In this document: in pieces, positions 1 through 10,526 of the stretch
Layout: the number at the start of each line of letters is the position of its first letter
Position numbering within the stretch: the first letter of the stretch is position 1
NCBI GenBank assembly: GCA_024234075.1
Contig: JACKOV010000003.1
Location: 496,001 to 560,000 of the forward strand
Reading direction: 5' to 3'
Length of the DNA stretch: 64,000 nt
From: Nevskiaceae bacterium
Lineage (GTDB): Bacteria > Pseudomonadota > Gammaproteobacteria > Steroidobacterales > Steroidobacteraceae
Position numbers and translations under genes: made by a program
Notes under the pieces: generated by a model
What the model was told of the DNA's origin: nothing
What the model saw: only the letters and a program-made list of their open reading frames with translations
Database searches by the model: none

Positions 1-41
1 TTGACGGCTTTGAGGGTCGCAGTCGCGGTTGCGTTGGCCAT
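1..41 (-). CDS. pilC: PilC inner-membrane platform protein, N-terminus only
   Basis: Only the first 13 codons lie in the window; the rest runs off the left edge. An ATG on the minus strand at 41 opens with MANATATATLKAV, ten bases after the pilB stop codon. Identity is inferred from position: in Xanthomonas and related bacteria the gene directly after pilB is pilC, the polytopic inner-membrane protein on which the pilus motor works. Too little sequence is present to prove this from residues alone. Confidence 0.5.
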   Translation of the reverse strand, partial: MANATATATLKAV

Positions 42-51
42 AGGGAATCGC

Positions 52-1791
<1,740 letters not shown>

Positions 1792-1939
1792 GCACTTGCA
1801 ACACAGTCGGAGAGACCAGGATTACATAGTCTACTCGACCAGGCCCTCCCGGCAATTGTTGTCAGAACGTACAAGCAGCCGGCGGATCCTCGCACGGGCG
1901 TGCAGGTGGCTGCGTGACCGGATTCCCAGTCCCGGAAAG

Positions 1940-1969
1940 CACAAAGCCCCTCCGGGGAGGGGCTTTGTG
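1940..1969 (-). terminator. Perfect 14-bp-arm hairpin after pilA
   Basis: Inverted repeat with arms CACAAAGCCCCTCC (1940-1953) and GGAGGGGCTTTGTG (1956-1969), 26 bases past the pilA stop and upstream of pilB on the same strand. The T-rich run after the stem on the minus strand is short (CTTTCC). The position suggests it ends or attenuates the abundant pilA message before pilB. Confidence 0.8.
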
Positions 1970-1995
1970 GGACCGACAGGTCACTGCAGCGGGGT

Positions 1996-2493
1996 TTAGC
2001 CGCGGCAGTTGGCCGGGCGGTACTTGGCGGTAAGAGTGCCACCACCGGCAGGTACGGCAGCGCCCGAGGCGATCGTCAGGTTGCCGGTGCCCGACAGGTC
2101 CTTGTCGCCGCACTGCCAGGAGATGTCGCCGCTCGTGCTGGTGTACGGCGTCAGAGCCAGAGTGTCGCCAGTAATGGCACCATTGACGTCGTTGCCGTAT
2201 GCGATCGTGATGACGCCGCCGGCGCCGACGGTCACCGAACTGACATACTTGCCCTGGATGTCAGTCGCAGCGGACAGGCCCGCGCTGGCGTTGTCCGTCG
2301 GCCAAGTACCGTTGCTGCCGAAAGTCTCGGACACAGCGGCCTTGGCGGCCGAGGCAAGGTTCAGACCCTCGGTGACCTGCGAGCGAATTGTGTAATCCTG
2401 GTAGGCCGGGATCGCGATCGCGGCCAGGATGCCGATGATCGCTACCACGATCATCAACTCGATCAGCGTAAAACCTTTCTGAACAGTCTTCAT
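1996..2493 (-). CDS. pilA: Major type IV pilin PilA
   Basis: Structural subunit of the type IV pilus. The start at 2493 gives a 165-residue prepilin with a short class IVa leader MKTVQKG, cleaved before Phe8; Glu12 becomes the invariant Glu5 of the mature pilin. The hydrophobic helix (FTLIELMIVVAIIGILAAIA) and the following AYQDYTIRSQVTEG segment are canonical. Two cysteines near the C-terminus (in SWQCGDK and PANCRG) would form the D-loop disulfide. A longer upstream frame to 2658 exists, but only 2493 is preceded by a good ribosome site (AGGAGT) and gives a prepilin leader. A sigma-54 promoter lies 70 bases upstream, fitting control by PilR, encoded 2.4 kb away. Confidence 0.97.
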   Translation of the reverse strand: MKTVQKGFTLIELMIVVAIIGILAAIAIPAYQDYTIRSQVTEGLNLASAAKAAVSETFGSNGTWPTDNASAGLSAATDIQGKYVSSVTVGAGGVITIAYGNDVNGAITGDTLALTPYTSTSGDISWQCGDKDLSGTGNLTIASGAAVPAGGGTLTAKYRPANCRG

Positions 2494-2561
2494 TCTGCGT
2501 ACTCCTGAGGGAAACGAACCAAATTCAACGTAGCAGCTAGAATCGCTAGCAGTAGAGACCA

Positions 2562-2577
2562 AGCAAGCCGTGTGCCA
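2562..2577 (-). promoter_or_regulatory. Sigma-54 (RpoN) promoter of pilA
   Basis: Read on the minus strand the site is TGGCAC-N5-TTGCT, an exact match to the -24/-12 consensus. Initiation about 12 bases past the -12 C would fall near 2551 and give a leader of about 58 nt before the pilA ATG at 2493. PilR, the sigma-54 activator, is encoded at 4911-6326. Confidence 0.93.
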
Positions 2578-2694
2578 ACCGATGCAGTCTCCATAAGTCA
2601 TTGAAAAATAAAGATGTAGTTCTGAGATTGCAGCCAGATTTACAGCGCCCGCCAGCATCTGGCGACCGCCTGGGTCGCATAGTGACGCTGGGTG

Positions 2695-4788
2695 TCACAT
2701 CGTGCTGTGGTCGCTGAAGCTCTCTGCAAAGCGTGCGAACAGAGCGTCCCACAGTTGGGTTGCCGTCGGGTCGATTTCCGGATCCGGACGCTCAGAGAGG
2801 TTGCGGGGCAAGGGACCGCGCTCGGGGTTGATGTAGATGAAGCGGAAACCTTCCGTGTAGTAGCCGGGGACTGCCGCCACCATCGAGTTGCCGCGCACCG
2901 CTGCGTACTGCCGTTGGCGCAACAGCTTGGCTCGTTCATTGCGCCGGATGTTCATGCGGCCGGTTTCCGGATCGATCTCGTAGACGCGGATGGCGTCAGC
3001 GAGATCGCTGGAGGTGGCCTGTTGCCCAGGCAGGAATCCGCGTGGGTTGAACTCTGTTTCAGTAAAGCGGATCCGTGATTGAAATGTCGACTTCATCGCC
3101 GGGTCGCTGATGCCATTCAGGATTGGCAGCAGCGAGCGTCCGTCGAATTGATCGTGCATGTCGAGCGACAGCCATTCGTTCAATGTCGGCGCCAGATCCT
3201 CCAGGGAGACCGGTACCGAGATGTCATGGGTCGCCGCGAAATCCTGGGCGGCAGTTCCAAAGCCGCGTATCGCGAGTACCACCCGATACTGGTGCGGTGA
3301 AAGCACGCTCGTGCCGTGACCGGTAATCGTCGGCCAAGCATAAGGATCGTCTATCGGTCCACTCATGGCAAAGGGGGAATCACCGGGGAGGCCGATTGCT
3401 TCGCCATGGTCTGACAGCAGCACCACGATGGCGTTGCGCAAGGCCCCCTTGCGTTCCAATACTGCAAGTACGTCCGCGAACTGCTGGTCCAAGCGACGAA
3501 CGGCTGGTGTGTAGTGGGCCGCCACCCAATGCTCGGCGTTGGCGAGATCGGTGCGGCGTGCCGATGCCCAAGTGTAGGGCCAATGCGCCAGGGTGAGGTG
3601 CAACGCAAGGAACGTCGGTTTGTCGAAATTCAACTCGCGATCCAGGCGCTCGACGAATGTATCCGGGTCGTACAGCGTTGCGGCGGCGCGGTTGGCATGA
3701 CTGTAGGGGAACAGCAGTCGGCCTAGGCGTGTGTTGACGATCACGTTCGACAGCGGGGCATCATTGACCATGCCGATCAGGAAATCGGCAGCGCCCATCG
3801 GTGGCGTGATCGTCTGGTCGAAGCCGTATGATTCGTCGATGTTCGAAAAGCGTACCTCATCGATCGCATAGGCTGTGCGCCAGCCATTGCGGCGCATCGC
3901 TTCCGGCAGGTTGTCGCCCAAGGCCATCTGATCGCGATGCAACAGGTTTACGAACGCTCCGGTCGTGTGAGGGTGTTTGCCGGTGAGAATCGAGATCCAG
4001 GACGGATAAGTGCGCGCCAGCGGGGTCATTGCATCGGTGAAACGTGCAGCTCTGCTCAGGAAGCGGTCGATGTTTGGCGCCGTGCTCTCCTTGCCGATCG
4101 GAGCTGCGAAATCACAGCGCAAAGAGTCCAGGCCGAGCAGGATGACATGTGGCCGTTCTGTCCCGTTCTTCGGTGCAGGAGTGAGGGAGGTGTAGTGATC
4201 GGGCAACACAATCGCCGCACTTGACGCGACGAGGCCGAGCCCCACAGCGGCGGCCCAGCCGACGCGTGTGCCAGCGCGCGCACGGCGCGACAGGCGCCAA
4301 GCGGCCGTGCCTACGGTCAGCAACAGCAGGGAACCGACCAATACGCTAACGACGACGTGTATCGTGACGCCGCCGATCCGCGCCTGGGCGACGTGGAATA
4401 AATGGTCACCAAAAGTCGAGTTGGGAAACAGCGCTGCGTTGGCGATTAACACCCAGAAGATGCCGAGCAACAGCCAAAGGGTCACCCAGGTACGCTGGGT
4501 TGCCGGATAGTCCGGCCAGGCGCTGCGGGCTGCGCGCGCCAGCCCCCAGCAGGCCAAACCGAACCCGAGGTGCAGTGATAGCTGGGCCAACACGAACAGC
4601 GCGAGTTGGGTGCCCAGCGCGGATCCGAGCAGGCTATCCTGGTGTAAGCTCCGGAACGCGCGATTTGAGCCGAGGGTGTCGCCCCACTGGGCCATCCATT
4701 GCCAGAAAGACAACACGAGCACAAGCAGGCTCGCACCCAGCGCGAGCAATAAGCCATCAAGGCGAGTGGAGCGAGGCGCAGCCGTCAT
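2695..4788 (-). CDS. Membrane-anchored alkaline-phosphatase-superfamily (sulfatase-like) protein
   Basis: A 697-residue protein with about five N-terminal membrane segments (roughly residues 12-32, 60-85, 101-121, 141-161, 175-196) and a large, probably periplasmic, catalytic domain. Metal-site signatures of the superfamily are visible: LLGLDSLRCDF (Asp221) and LLSDHGEAIG. The nucleophile region reads RTYPSWISILTGKHPHTTG, with Thr260 as likely nucleophile. The C/S-x-P-x-R formylglycine motif of true sulfatases is absent, so a phosphodiesterase, phosphatase or phospho-group transferase is more likely than a sulfatase. It sits between pilR and pilA on the pilus strand. That placement suggests, but does not prove, a role in pilin or envelope modification. 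Confidence 0.75.
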   Translation of the reverse strand: MTAAPRSTRLDGLLLALGASLLVLVLSFWQWMAQWGDTLGSNRAFRSLHQDSLLGSALGTQLALFVLAQLSLHLGFGLACWGLARAARSAWPDYPATQRTWVTLWLLLGIFWVLIANAALFPNSTFGDHLFHVAQARIGGVTIHVVVSVLVGSLLLLTVGTAAWRLSRRARAGTRVGWAAAVGLGLVASSAAIVLPDHYTSLTPAPKNGTERPHVILLGLDSLRCDFAAPIGKESTAPNIDRFLSRAARFTDAMTPLARTYPSWISILTGKHPHTTGAFVNLLHRDQMALGDNLPEAMRRNGWRTAYAIDEVRFSNIDESYGFDQTITPPMGAADFLIGMVNDAPLSNVIVNTRLGRLLFPYSHANRAAATLYDPDTFVERLDRELNFDKPTFLALHLTLAHWPYTWASARRTDLANAEHWVAAHYTPAVRRLDQQFADVLAVLERKGALRNAIVVLLSDHGEAIGLPGDSPFAMSGPIDDPYAWPTITGHGTSVLSPHQYRVVLAIRGFGTAAQDFAATHDISVPVSLEDLAPTLNEWLSLDMHDQFDGRSLLPILNGISDPAMKSTFQSRIRFTETEFNPRGFLPGQQATSSDLADAIRVYEIDPETGRMNIRRNERAKLLRQRQYAAVRGNSMVAAVPGYYTEGFRFIYINPERGPLPRNLSERPDPEIDPTATQLWDALFARFAESFSDHSTM

Positions 4789-4910
4789 TTGCCGGATCCG
4801 GTGTCGAGCGAATCGATGGACTTATAGCAGCAGGGTTCCGGTCCGATGCACCACCAATAGTGCAGTTGCGGAATACGTCACATTGGCGGACTGCCCAGCC
4901 GCCTGCAGAT

Positions 4911-6326
4911 TCACTCTATACCCAGCTTCTTGATCCGGTAGCGCAGGGCGCGAAAGGTCATGCCCAGCAGCTTGGCGGCCGCGGTCTTGTTGTAGCGGGT
5001 CTGTTCCAGCGCGCGGATGATCGCGGCCCGCTCCACTTCCTCGAGTTGGCTGCCGAGCGCACCGTTCGCGGCAGCGTCCATGGTGGGACTCGCTGTGCCG
5101 GCATCCTGCGCCACGGGCCGGCTGGCATCACTCGCCGCGCTGCCGCGCGCGGACGACTGGACTGATTCAGCGGCGAACTGCAATCGCACCAGATCCCGTA
5201 GCTGGATGTCCGCCGCCCCGATCACGTTGCCGTCGCAGAGAGTCATGGCTCGTTCGAGCACGTTTTCCAGTTCGCGGACGTTGCCCGGGAACGGGTAGCT
5301 GGCGAGTTGCTGCAAGGCTTCGGCGGACAGCGACGGCGGGTCGAGCTGCAGGCGCTGCGCCAGGCGATCGATGATGACCTCGGCGAGCTCGGGGATGTCT
5401 TCGACACGTTCACGTAATGCCGGCACGCGCAGCTCGATCACGTTGACGCGGTAATAGAGGTCCTCGCGGAACCGCCCCTGCGCCACCAGCATGGCGAGAT
5501 CCTTGTGGGTCGCCGAGAGGATGCGCACGTCCACCGGCAGCTCGCGCGATTCACCGACCGGTCGGATGGTCTTCTCCTGGATCAGACGCAGCAGCTTGAC
5601 CTGCATGTGCAGCGGCAGATCGGCGACTTCGTCGAGGAACAGCGTGCCGCCTTCGGCGCTTTGCACCAGGCCCTTGGAATCGGCTATGGCCCCGGTGAAG
5701 GCGCCGCGCTTGTGACCGAAGAGTTCGCTTTCCATCAGTTCGCCGGGAATCGCGCCGCAGTTAACCGGCACGAACGGGCCCTCCCGTCGTGGCCCGGACT
5801 CGTGCACCAGCCGTGCGACCAGCTCCTTGCCGACACCGGACTCGCCCGAGATATAGACCGGCGCCTGGCTGCGGGCGACCCGCGCGACCAGGTCGCGGAC
5901 CTGGGCCATGGCTGCTGACTGGCCGACCAATGCCTTGCCGCGGCGCGCTGCCGCGCCCGTCCCGAGCCGGATCGCGCTCGCGACCAGCTTGCGCATCACG
6001 CCGAGATCCAGCGGCTTGGAGACGAAATCGAAGGCGCCGAGCTTCAACGCCCGCACGGCTGCCTCGACATTGCCGTGGGCGGTGATCACTGCGACCGGCA
6101 GCTGCGGCCGGTGTTCCTGGATCCAGGCGACCAGGTCGAGGCCGTCGCCGTCCGGCAGGCGCATGTCCGTGAGGCAGAGGTCGAAGGTTTCGCTTTGCAG
6201 CAGCGCGCGCGCGCCGGCCAGGTCGCCGGCCGAACGGGTATCGAGGTTCATCCGGTTCAGCGTCAGGCTGACCAGTTCGACCAGATCCGGTTCGTCGTCG
6301 ACCACCAGTACCGTGGGCTTGCTCAT
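4911..6326 (-). CDS. pilR: Sigma-54-dependent response regulator PilR
   Basis: NtrC-family activator of pilA. A receiver domain (about residues 1-125) has phospho-acceptor Asp54 in CLTDMRLPDGDG. The AAA+ domain follows, with Walker A GESGVGKE, the sigma-54 contact loop GAFTGA and Walker B GGTLFLDEVADLP. A Fis-type helix-turn-helix (NKTAAAKLLGMTFRALRYRI) lies at the extreme C-terminus. The length of 471 residues is a little above the usual 445, owing to an Ala/Ser/Asp-rich linker before the HTH. The gene starts 10 bases after the pilS stop, so the two form an operon. Confidence 0.95.
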   Translation of the reverse strand: MSKPTVLVVDDEPDLVELVSLTLNRMNLDTRSAGDLAGARALLQSETFDLCLTDMRLPDGDGLDLVAWIQEHRPQLPVAVITAHGNVEAAVRALKLGAFDFVSKPLDLGVMRKLVASAIRLGTGAAARRGKALVGQSAAMAQVRDLVARVARSQAPVYISGESGVGKELVARLVHESGPRREGPFVPVNCGAIPGELMESELFGHKRGAFTGAIADSKGLVQSAEGGTLFLDEVADLPLHMQVKLLRLIQEKTIRPVGESRELPVDVRILSATHKDLAMLVAQGRFREDLYYRVNVIELRVPALRERVEDIPELAEVIIDRLAQRLQLDPPSLSAEALQQLASYPFPGNVRELENVLERAMTLCDGNVIGAADIQLRDLVRLQFAAESVQSSARGSAASDASRPVAQDAGTASPTMDAAANGALGSQLEEVERAAIIRALEQTRYNKTAAAKLLGMTFRALRYRIKKLGIE

Positions 6327-6336
6327 CTATCTTCCT

Positions 6337-7989
6337 TCAGGATTCCCAGCGGCGGGGGTCGGAGAACACCAGCCGGAACACACTGCCGCCGCCGGGTCGC
6401 GGCTGGTAGAGCAGGGTGGCCGCATTGGTCTGCGCAAGCTCCCGTGCCAGAAACAGCCCGAGGCCCGAACCCCGCTCGCCACCCGAAAAGAACGGCTCGA
6501 AGATCCGCTCGGCCACGGCCGGCTCGATGCCGGTGCCGCGGTCGGCGACCTCGACAAAGGGTCGCATCGACGGCCGCAGGCGGCCGTGACGCAGTTCGAT
6601 GATGCCGTCATCGCGGTCGCGCAGTCCGTGCTTCAGCGCATTCTCGCAGAGATTCCACAGAATCTGTCGCAGGTGCGAGACGTCGATGCTGACCTCGGGG
6701 CCGTCGCCATCGATCGCCACCAACTGCAGGTTCGCGGTCGGGCACTGCATGGTGGCGCAGAACTCGTCGCGGAAGCCTTCCAGCCACGGCGCGAGTTGCA
6801 AGCGTGTCGGGCGGTTGGCGTCGCGCCGCGACATCGACAGCACGTTCTGGATGATTTCGCTGACCCGTCCGGCATTGCGGGTGATGATCTCGACCAGCTT
6901 CCGGTCGACTGCCGGCAGCGTCGGCGATTCGGCCAGCAGTTGCGCGGCATGGCTCATCGCGCCGACGGGATTGCGGATCTCGTGCGCGATGCTGGCCGAC
7001 AGGCGCCCGAGGGCGGCGAGCTTGGATTGCTGCACGCGCGCGGCGAGCATGCCGACATCTTCGAGGAACACCAGCACCGGCGCCGGGGTCGAGCCGCCGA
7101 GCGGGGCGAAATGCGGCTGGATCACCCGCGCGCCATCGGCGGCGACGAAGGTCGCGGCCTCGCCCCGGGGCAACCAGGTGCCGCCGAAGCCGTTGCCGTC
7201 GGTGGCCGCCTGGCGCCAGGTGGTGAGCAGGTACAGCAGTCGCGGCGAGGCTTCGCCGAGCAGGGCGCCTGGGAAGGCGTGCTCGTCGCCGAGCATCTGG
7301 GCGGCCGATTCGTTGATCAGCCGGATCCGGTCCTCCGGATCGACCACCAGGATGCTCTCGCGCAGGTGCTGCACGATGTACTGCGACAGCTGGGCGAGGT
7401 TGGCCAGGTCGATTTCCTGGCGTTTGACCAGGGCCTCGCTTTCGCGCAGCCGGTTGGCGAGCGGCCAGGCGCCGAGCGCAACCAGGAAAATGATGGCGCC
7501 GAGCACCCCGGCGGCCGGGTAGTCCGCCGCGCTGGCGCTGCCGGCCAGCTGTCCGAAGATCTGCTGAGCCAGCACCGCGACGCTGGCGGTCGCCGCGACG
7601 AACAACGCGACCCGGCTCGGGGCGAGCAGGGCCGCCGCACCGACTGGCAGTACCAGCAGGATGCCGAGGCCGCTGTCCACGCCACCGCTGGCGAACAGCA
7701 GTAGGGCGATCGCCAGCGCATCGACCACGCCATGGATGATCGCCACCTGGCGCAGTCCCGGCGCGCGGAACCGCTGGCCGAGTACGAAGATCACACCGGC
7801 TGCGAAATACAGGATGCAGCCGGCCAGGAACAGTCTGGGATGCTGGGCGCCGACCGTCGGTTGCGGTGCGGTGATCCAGCCGATCGCCAGCAGGGTCGGC
7901 GGGATCAGCAGGCGATAGAGATTCAGCAGCCCAATGATGCGCCGGGCGAGGTCGCCGGGGGCGGTCGAGGGGCGCGCAGAGCCGGGCAT
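6337..7989 (-). CDS. pilS: Pilus sensor histidine kinase PilS
   Basis: Inner-membrane kinase that phosphorylates PilR. The N-terminal 190 residues hold about six hydrophobic segments, followed by a PAS-like region, the phospho-acceptor helix SASIAHEIRNPVGAMSHAAQ and an ATPase domain with N box (LWNLCENALKHG), G1 (VADRGTGIE) and G2 (GGERGSGLGLF). The start at 7989 (ATG) is preferred over a TTG at 8016, giving 550 residues. The gene is divergent from sucC. The pilS-pilR pair beside sucCD matches the Xanthomonas gene order. Confidence 0.93.
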   Translation of the reverse strand: MPGSARPSTAPGDLARRIIGLLNLYRLLIPPTLLAIGWITAPQPTVGAQHPRLFLAGCILYFAAGVIFVLGQRFRAPGLRQVAIIHGVVDALAIALLLFASGGVDSGLGILLVLPVGAAALLAPSRVALFVAATASVAVLAQQIFGQLAGSASAADYPAAGVLGAIIFLVALGAWPLANRLRESEALVKRQEIDLANLAQLSQYIVQHLRESILVVDPEDRIRLINESAAQMLGDEHAFPGALLGEASPRLLYLLTTWRQAATDGNGFGGTWLPRGEAATFVAADGARVIQPHFAPLGGSTPAPVLVFLEDVGMLAARVQQSKLAALGRLSASIAHEIRNPVGAMSHAAQLLAESPTLPAVDRKLVEIITRNAGRVSEIIQNVLSMSRRDANRPTRLQLAPWLEGFRDEFCATMQCPTANLQLVAIDGDGPEVSIDVSHLRQILWNLCENALKHGLRDRDDGIIELRHGRLRPSMRPFVEVADRGTGIEPAVAERIFEPFFSGGERGSGLGLFLARELAQTNAATLLYQPRPGGGSVFRLVFSDPRRWES

Positions 7990-8112
7990 GGGACCGCATG
8001 ATCCCCAAAGCGGCAACTGCGGGCAATGTCGCAGCTCCCACCCTGCGAGTTGCGTCGCAGTCCGAATTGGTGAAAATGGCGGACTTTACGCAAGCTTTAG
8101 GGCCCCGACGCG

Positions 8113-9273
8113 ATGAACCTGCACGAGTACCAGTCCAAGGAAGTGTTCTCCTCCTACGGCATCCCGGTCCCCGTCGGACGCGTCGCGACCAGCCCGGAAG
8201 AAGCAGTGGCCGCCGCCAAGGCGATCGGTGGCTCGGTCTGGGTCGTCAAGGCCCAGGTCCACGCCGGCGGTCGCGGCAAGGCCGGTGGCGTCAAGGTGGT
8301 CAAGAATCTCGACGGGGTCGCGCAAGCCGCCGCCGGGATGCTCGGCCAGCGCCTGGTCACCAAGCAGACCGGCACCGAGGGCCTGCCGATCGACAAGGTC
8401 TATGTCGAGACCGGCTCGCAGATCGAGCGCGAGATCTACCTGTCGATGACCCTGAACCGCGACAAAGGCCGGATCGCGATGATCGGCTCGGCGGCCGGCG
8501 GCATGGACATCGAGGAAGTCGCGGCCCATTCGCCCGAGAAGATCGCCCGGGTGGACATCCATCCGGCGGCCGGTCTGCAGCCCTACCAGTGCCGCGAACT
8601 GGCGTTTGCGCTGGGTTTCAAGGGTGCGCAGATCGCGCAGTTCCAGTCGATCGCGATGGCGCTCTACCGGTTGTACATCGAGAAGGATGCGGCGCTGGTC
8701 GAGGTCAATCCGCTGATCGTGACCCAGGACGGCGCGCTGCTCGCGCTCGATGCCAAGATCAACATCGACCCCAACGCCGTCTTCCGTCAGAAGGCCGTCG
8801 CCGCGATGCGCGACACCTCGCAGGAAGACCCGATGGAGCTCAAGGCCAGCGAGCACGATCTCAACTACGTCTCGCTCGACGGCGACATCGCCTGCATGGT
8901 CAACGGCGCCGGCCTCGCGATGGCGACCATGGACCTGATCAAGCTGCACGGCGGCTCCCCGGCCAACTTCCTCGACGTCGGCGGCGGCGCCACGGCGGCG
9001 CGGGTCACGGCGGCGTTCAACCTGATCCTCTCCAACCGCAACGTGCGCGCGATCCTGGTCAACATCTTCGGCGGCATCGTTCGCTGCGACCTGATCGCCG
9101 AGGGCGTGATCACCGCCGTCAAGAACGTCGGCGTCAAGCTGCCGGTGGTCGTGCGCCTGCAGGGCACCAATGCCGAGCAGGCGCGCAAGATGCTGGCCTC
9201 GAGCGGGCTGGCGGTCGTCGCGGCCTCCGACCTCACAGACGCGGCCAAGAAGGTCGTGGCGGCGGCGCGCTGA
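8113..9273 (+). CDS. sucC: Succinyl-CoA synthetase beta subunit
   Basis: TCA-cycle enzyme subunit that binds the nucleotide through an ATP-grasp fold and interconverts succinyl-CoA and succinate with ATP formation. The protein is 386 residues, the normal length. It begins MNLHEYQSKEVFSSYGIPVP and carries the ATP-grasp segments VKAQVHAGGRGKAGGVKV and EVNPLIVTQDG. The C-terminal flavodoxin-like domain contains NIFGGIVRCDLIAEG. No strong ribosome site is visible ahead of the ATG. sucD follows after 32 bases, an operon arrangement. Confidence 0.97.
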   Translation: MNLHEYQSKEVFSSYGIPVPVGRVATSPEEAVAAAKAIGGSVWVVKAQVHAGGRGKAGGVKVVKNLDGVAQAAAGMLGQRLVTKQTGTEGLPIDKVYVETGSQIEREIYLSMTLNRDKGRIAMIGSAAGGMDIEEVAAHSPEKIARVDIHPAAGLQPYQCRELAFALGFKGAQIAQFQSIAMALYRLYIEKDAALVEVNPLIVTQDGALLALDAKINIDPNAVFRQKAVAAMRDTSQEDPMELKASEHDLNYVSLDGDIACMVNGAGLAMATMDLIKLHGGSPANFLDVGGGATAARVTAAFNLILSNRNVRAILVNIFGGIVRCDLIAEGVITAVKNVGVKLPVVVRLQGTNAEQARKMLASSGLAVVAASDLTDAAKKVVAAAR

Positions 9274-9305
9274 AGCGGCAGAAGACGGATACGGACACCT
9301 AAAAT

Positions 9306-10496
9306 ATGAGCATTCTGGTTACCAAGAACACCAAGGTCATCTGCCAGGGTTTCACCGGCAAACAAGGCACCTTCCATTCCGAACAATGCCTCGCCTACGG
9401 CACCCAGCTGGTCGGCGGCACGACCCCGGGTCGCGGCGGCAGCAAGCACCTCGGACTGCCGGTGTTCGATACCGTTGCCGACGCCGTGAAGCAGACCGGC
9501 GCGACCGCCAGCATGATCTACGTGCCGGCGGCCTTCGCCGCAGACGCGATCCTCGAAGCGGCCGACGGCGGCATCGAGCTGGTGGTCTGCATCACCGAAG
9601 GGATTCCGGTCAACGACATGGTCCGGGTCAAGGCCACGCTGGCCGGCACGGGCGTGCGGCTGATCGGGCCGAACTGCCCCGGCGTGATCACGCCGGATGA
9701 ATGCAAGATCGGCATCATGCCGGGCTTCATCCACAAGAAAGGCGCGATCGGCGTGGTGTCGCGTTCCGGCACGCTGACCTACGAAACGGTCTACCAGACG
9801 ACCAACAACGGCCTCGGCCAAAGCACCTGCGTCGGCATCGGCGGCGATCCGGTGCGCGGCATGAACTTCGTCGACGTGCTCGAGCTGTTCGAGCGCGATC
9901 CGCAGACCGAAGGCATCATCATGGTCGGCGAGATCGGCGGCAGCGACGAAGAGGCCGGTGCCGAATACATCCGCAAGTACGTCAGCAAGCCGGTGGTCGC
10001 CTACATCGCCGGTGTCACAGCGCCGCCGGGCAAGCGCATGGGCCATGCCGGTGCGGTGATTTCGGGCGGCAAGGGCACGGCAGCCGACAAGTTCCGGGCG
10101 CTCGAAGAGGCCGGGGTACGCACCGTCAAGTCGCCGGCCGGACTCGGCGCGGCGATGAACGAGCTGCTGCGCCGGCGGCGGCGGGCCAAGCCGGCTGCGC
10201 GGTCGGTGGTGCGACCGGTGCTCGAAATCCCCGTGAAGGAAGTATCGTCCAGATCCCGGGCTGTGTCGGCCGGCAAGACGAAGCGCGCCAAGAAGGCGGC
10301 GGCGAAGCCGAAGCCGGTGTCGAAGGCCAAGAAGACGGCATCGCGCAGCAAGCCGACGCGGCGGGCCAAGCCGGCTCAGGCGAGCATCGAGCGTCGCGTC
10401 CGGCGCAAAGCCGCCGATCGCGCCAGAGCCGCAGCGCGCCGGGGCAAGGCGGCCACGGGCAAACGCGGCCGGGCCGCGCGCGCCAAGCGTCGTTGA
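9306..10496 (+). CDS. sucD: Succinyl-CoA synthetase alpha subunit with basic C-terminal tail
   Basis: Partner of SucC; binds CoA and carries the transient phosphohistidine, seen here in GHAGAVISGGKGTAADK. The CoA-binding Rossmann domain includes GFTGKQGTFHSEQ. The core ends near residue 288 (GLGAAMNELL), the usual length of SucD. It then runs on without a stop for 108 residues of Arg, Lys, Ala and Pro (for example KTKRAKKAAAKPKP), giving 396 residues. The tail is in frame with the same base composition as the rest and resembles histone H1-like or AlgP-like tails. It may bind nucleic acid or be an unusual fusion; its function is unknown. Confidence 0.95.
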   Translation: MSILVTKNTKVICQGFTGKQGTFHSEQCLAYGTQLVGGTTPGRGGSKHLGLPVFDTVADAVKQTGATASMIYVPAAFAADAILEAADGGIELVVCITEGIPVNDMVRVKATLAGTGVRLIGPNCPGVITPDECKIGIMPGFIHKKGAIGVVSRSGTLTYETVYQTTNNGLGQSTCVGIGGDPVRGMNFVDVLELFERDPQTEGIIMVGEIGGSDEEAGAEYIRKYVSKPVVAYIAGVTAPPGKRMGHAGAVISGGKGTAADKFRALEEAGVRTVKSPAGLGAAMNELLRRRRRAKPAARSVVRPVLEIPVKEVSSRSRAVSAGKTKRAKKAAAKPKPVSKAKKTASRSKPTRRAKPAQASIERRVRRKAADRARAAARRGKAATGKRGRAARAKRR

Positions 10497-10526
10497 GCCT
10501 GTGCGTGCCACACCGGTCCTGCTGAT

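Noticed and set aside
2650..2664. CGCCAG/CTGGCG hairpin between the phosphatase-like gene and pilA
   Set aside because: Only six-base arms and no T run on the minus strand; too weak to call a terminator.
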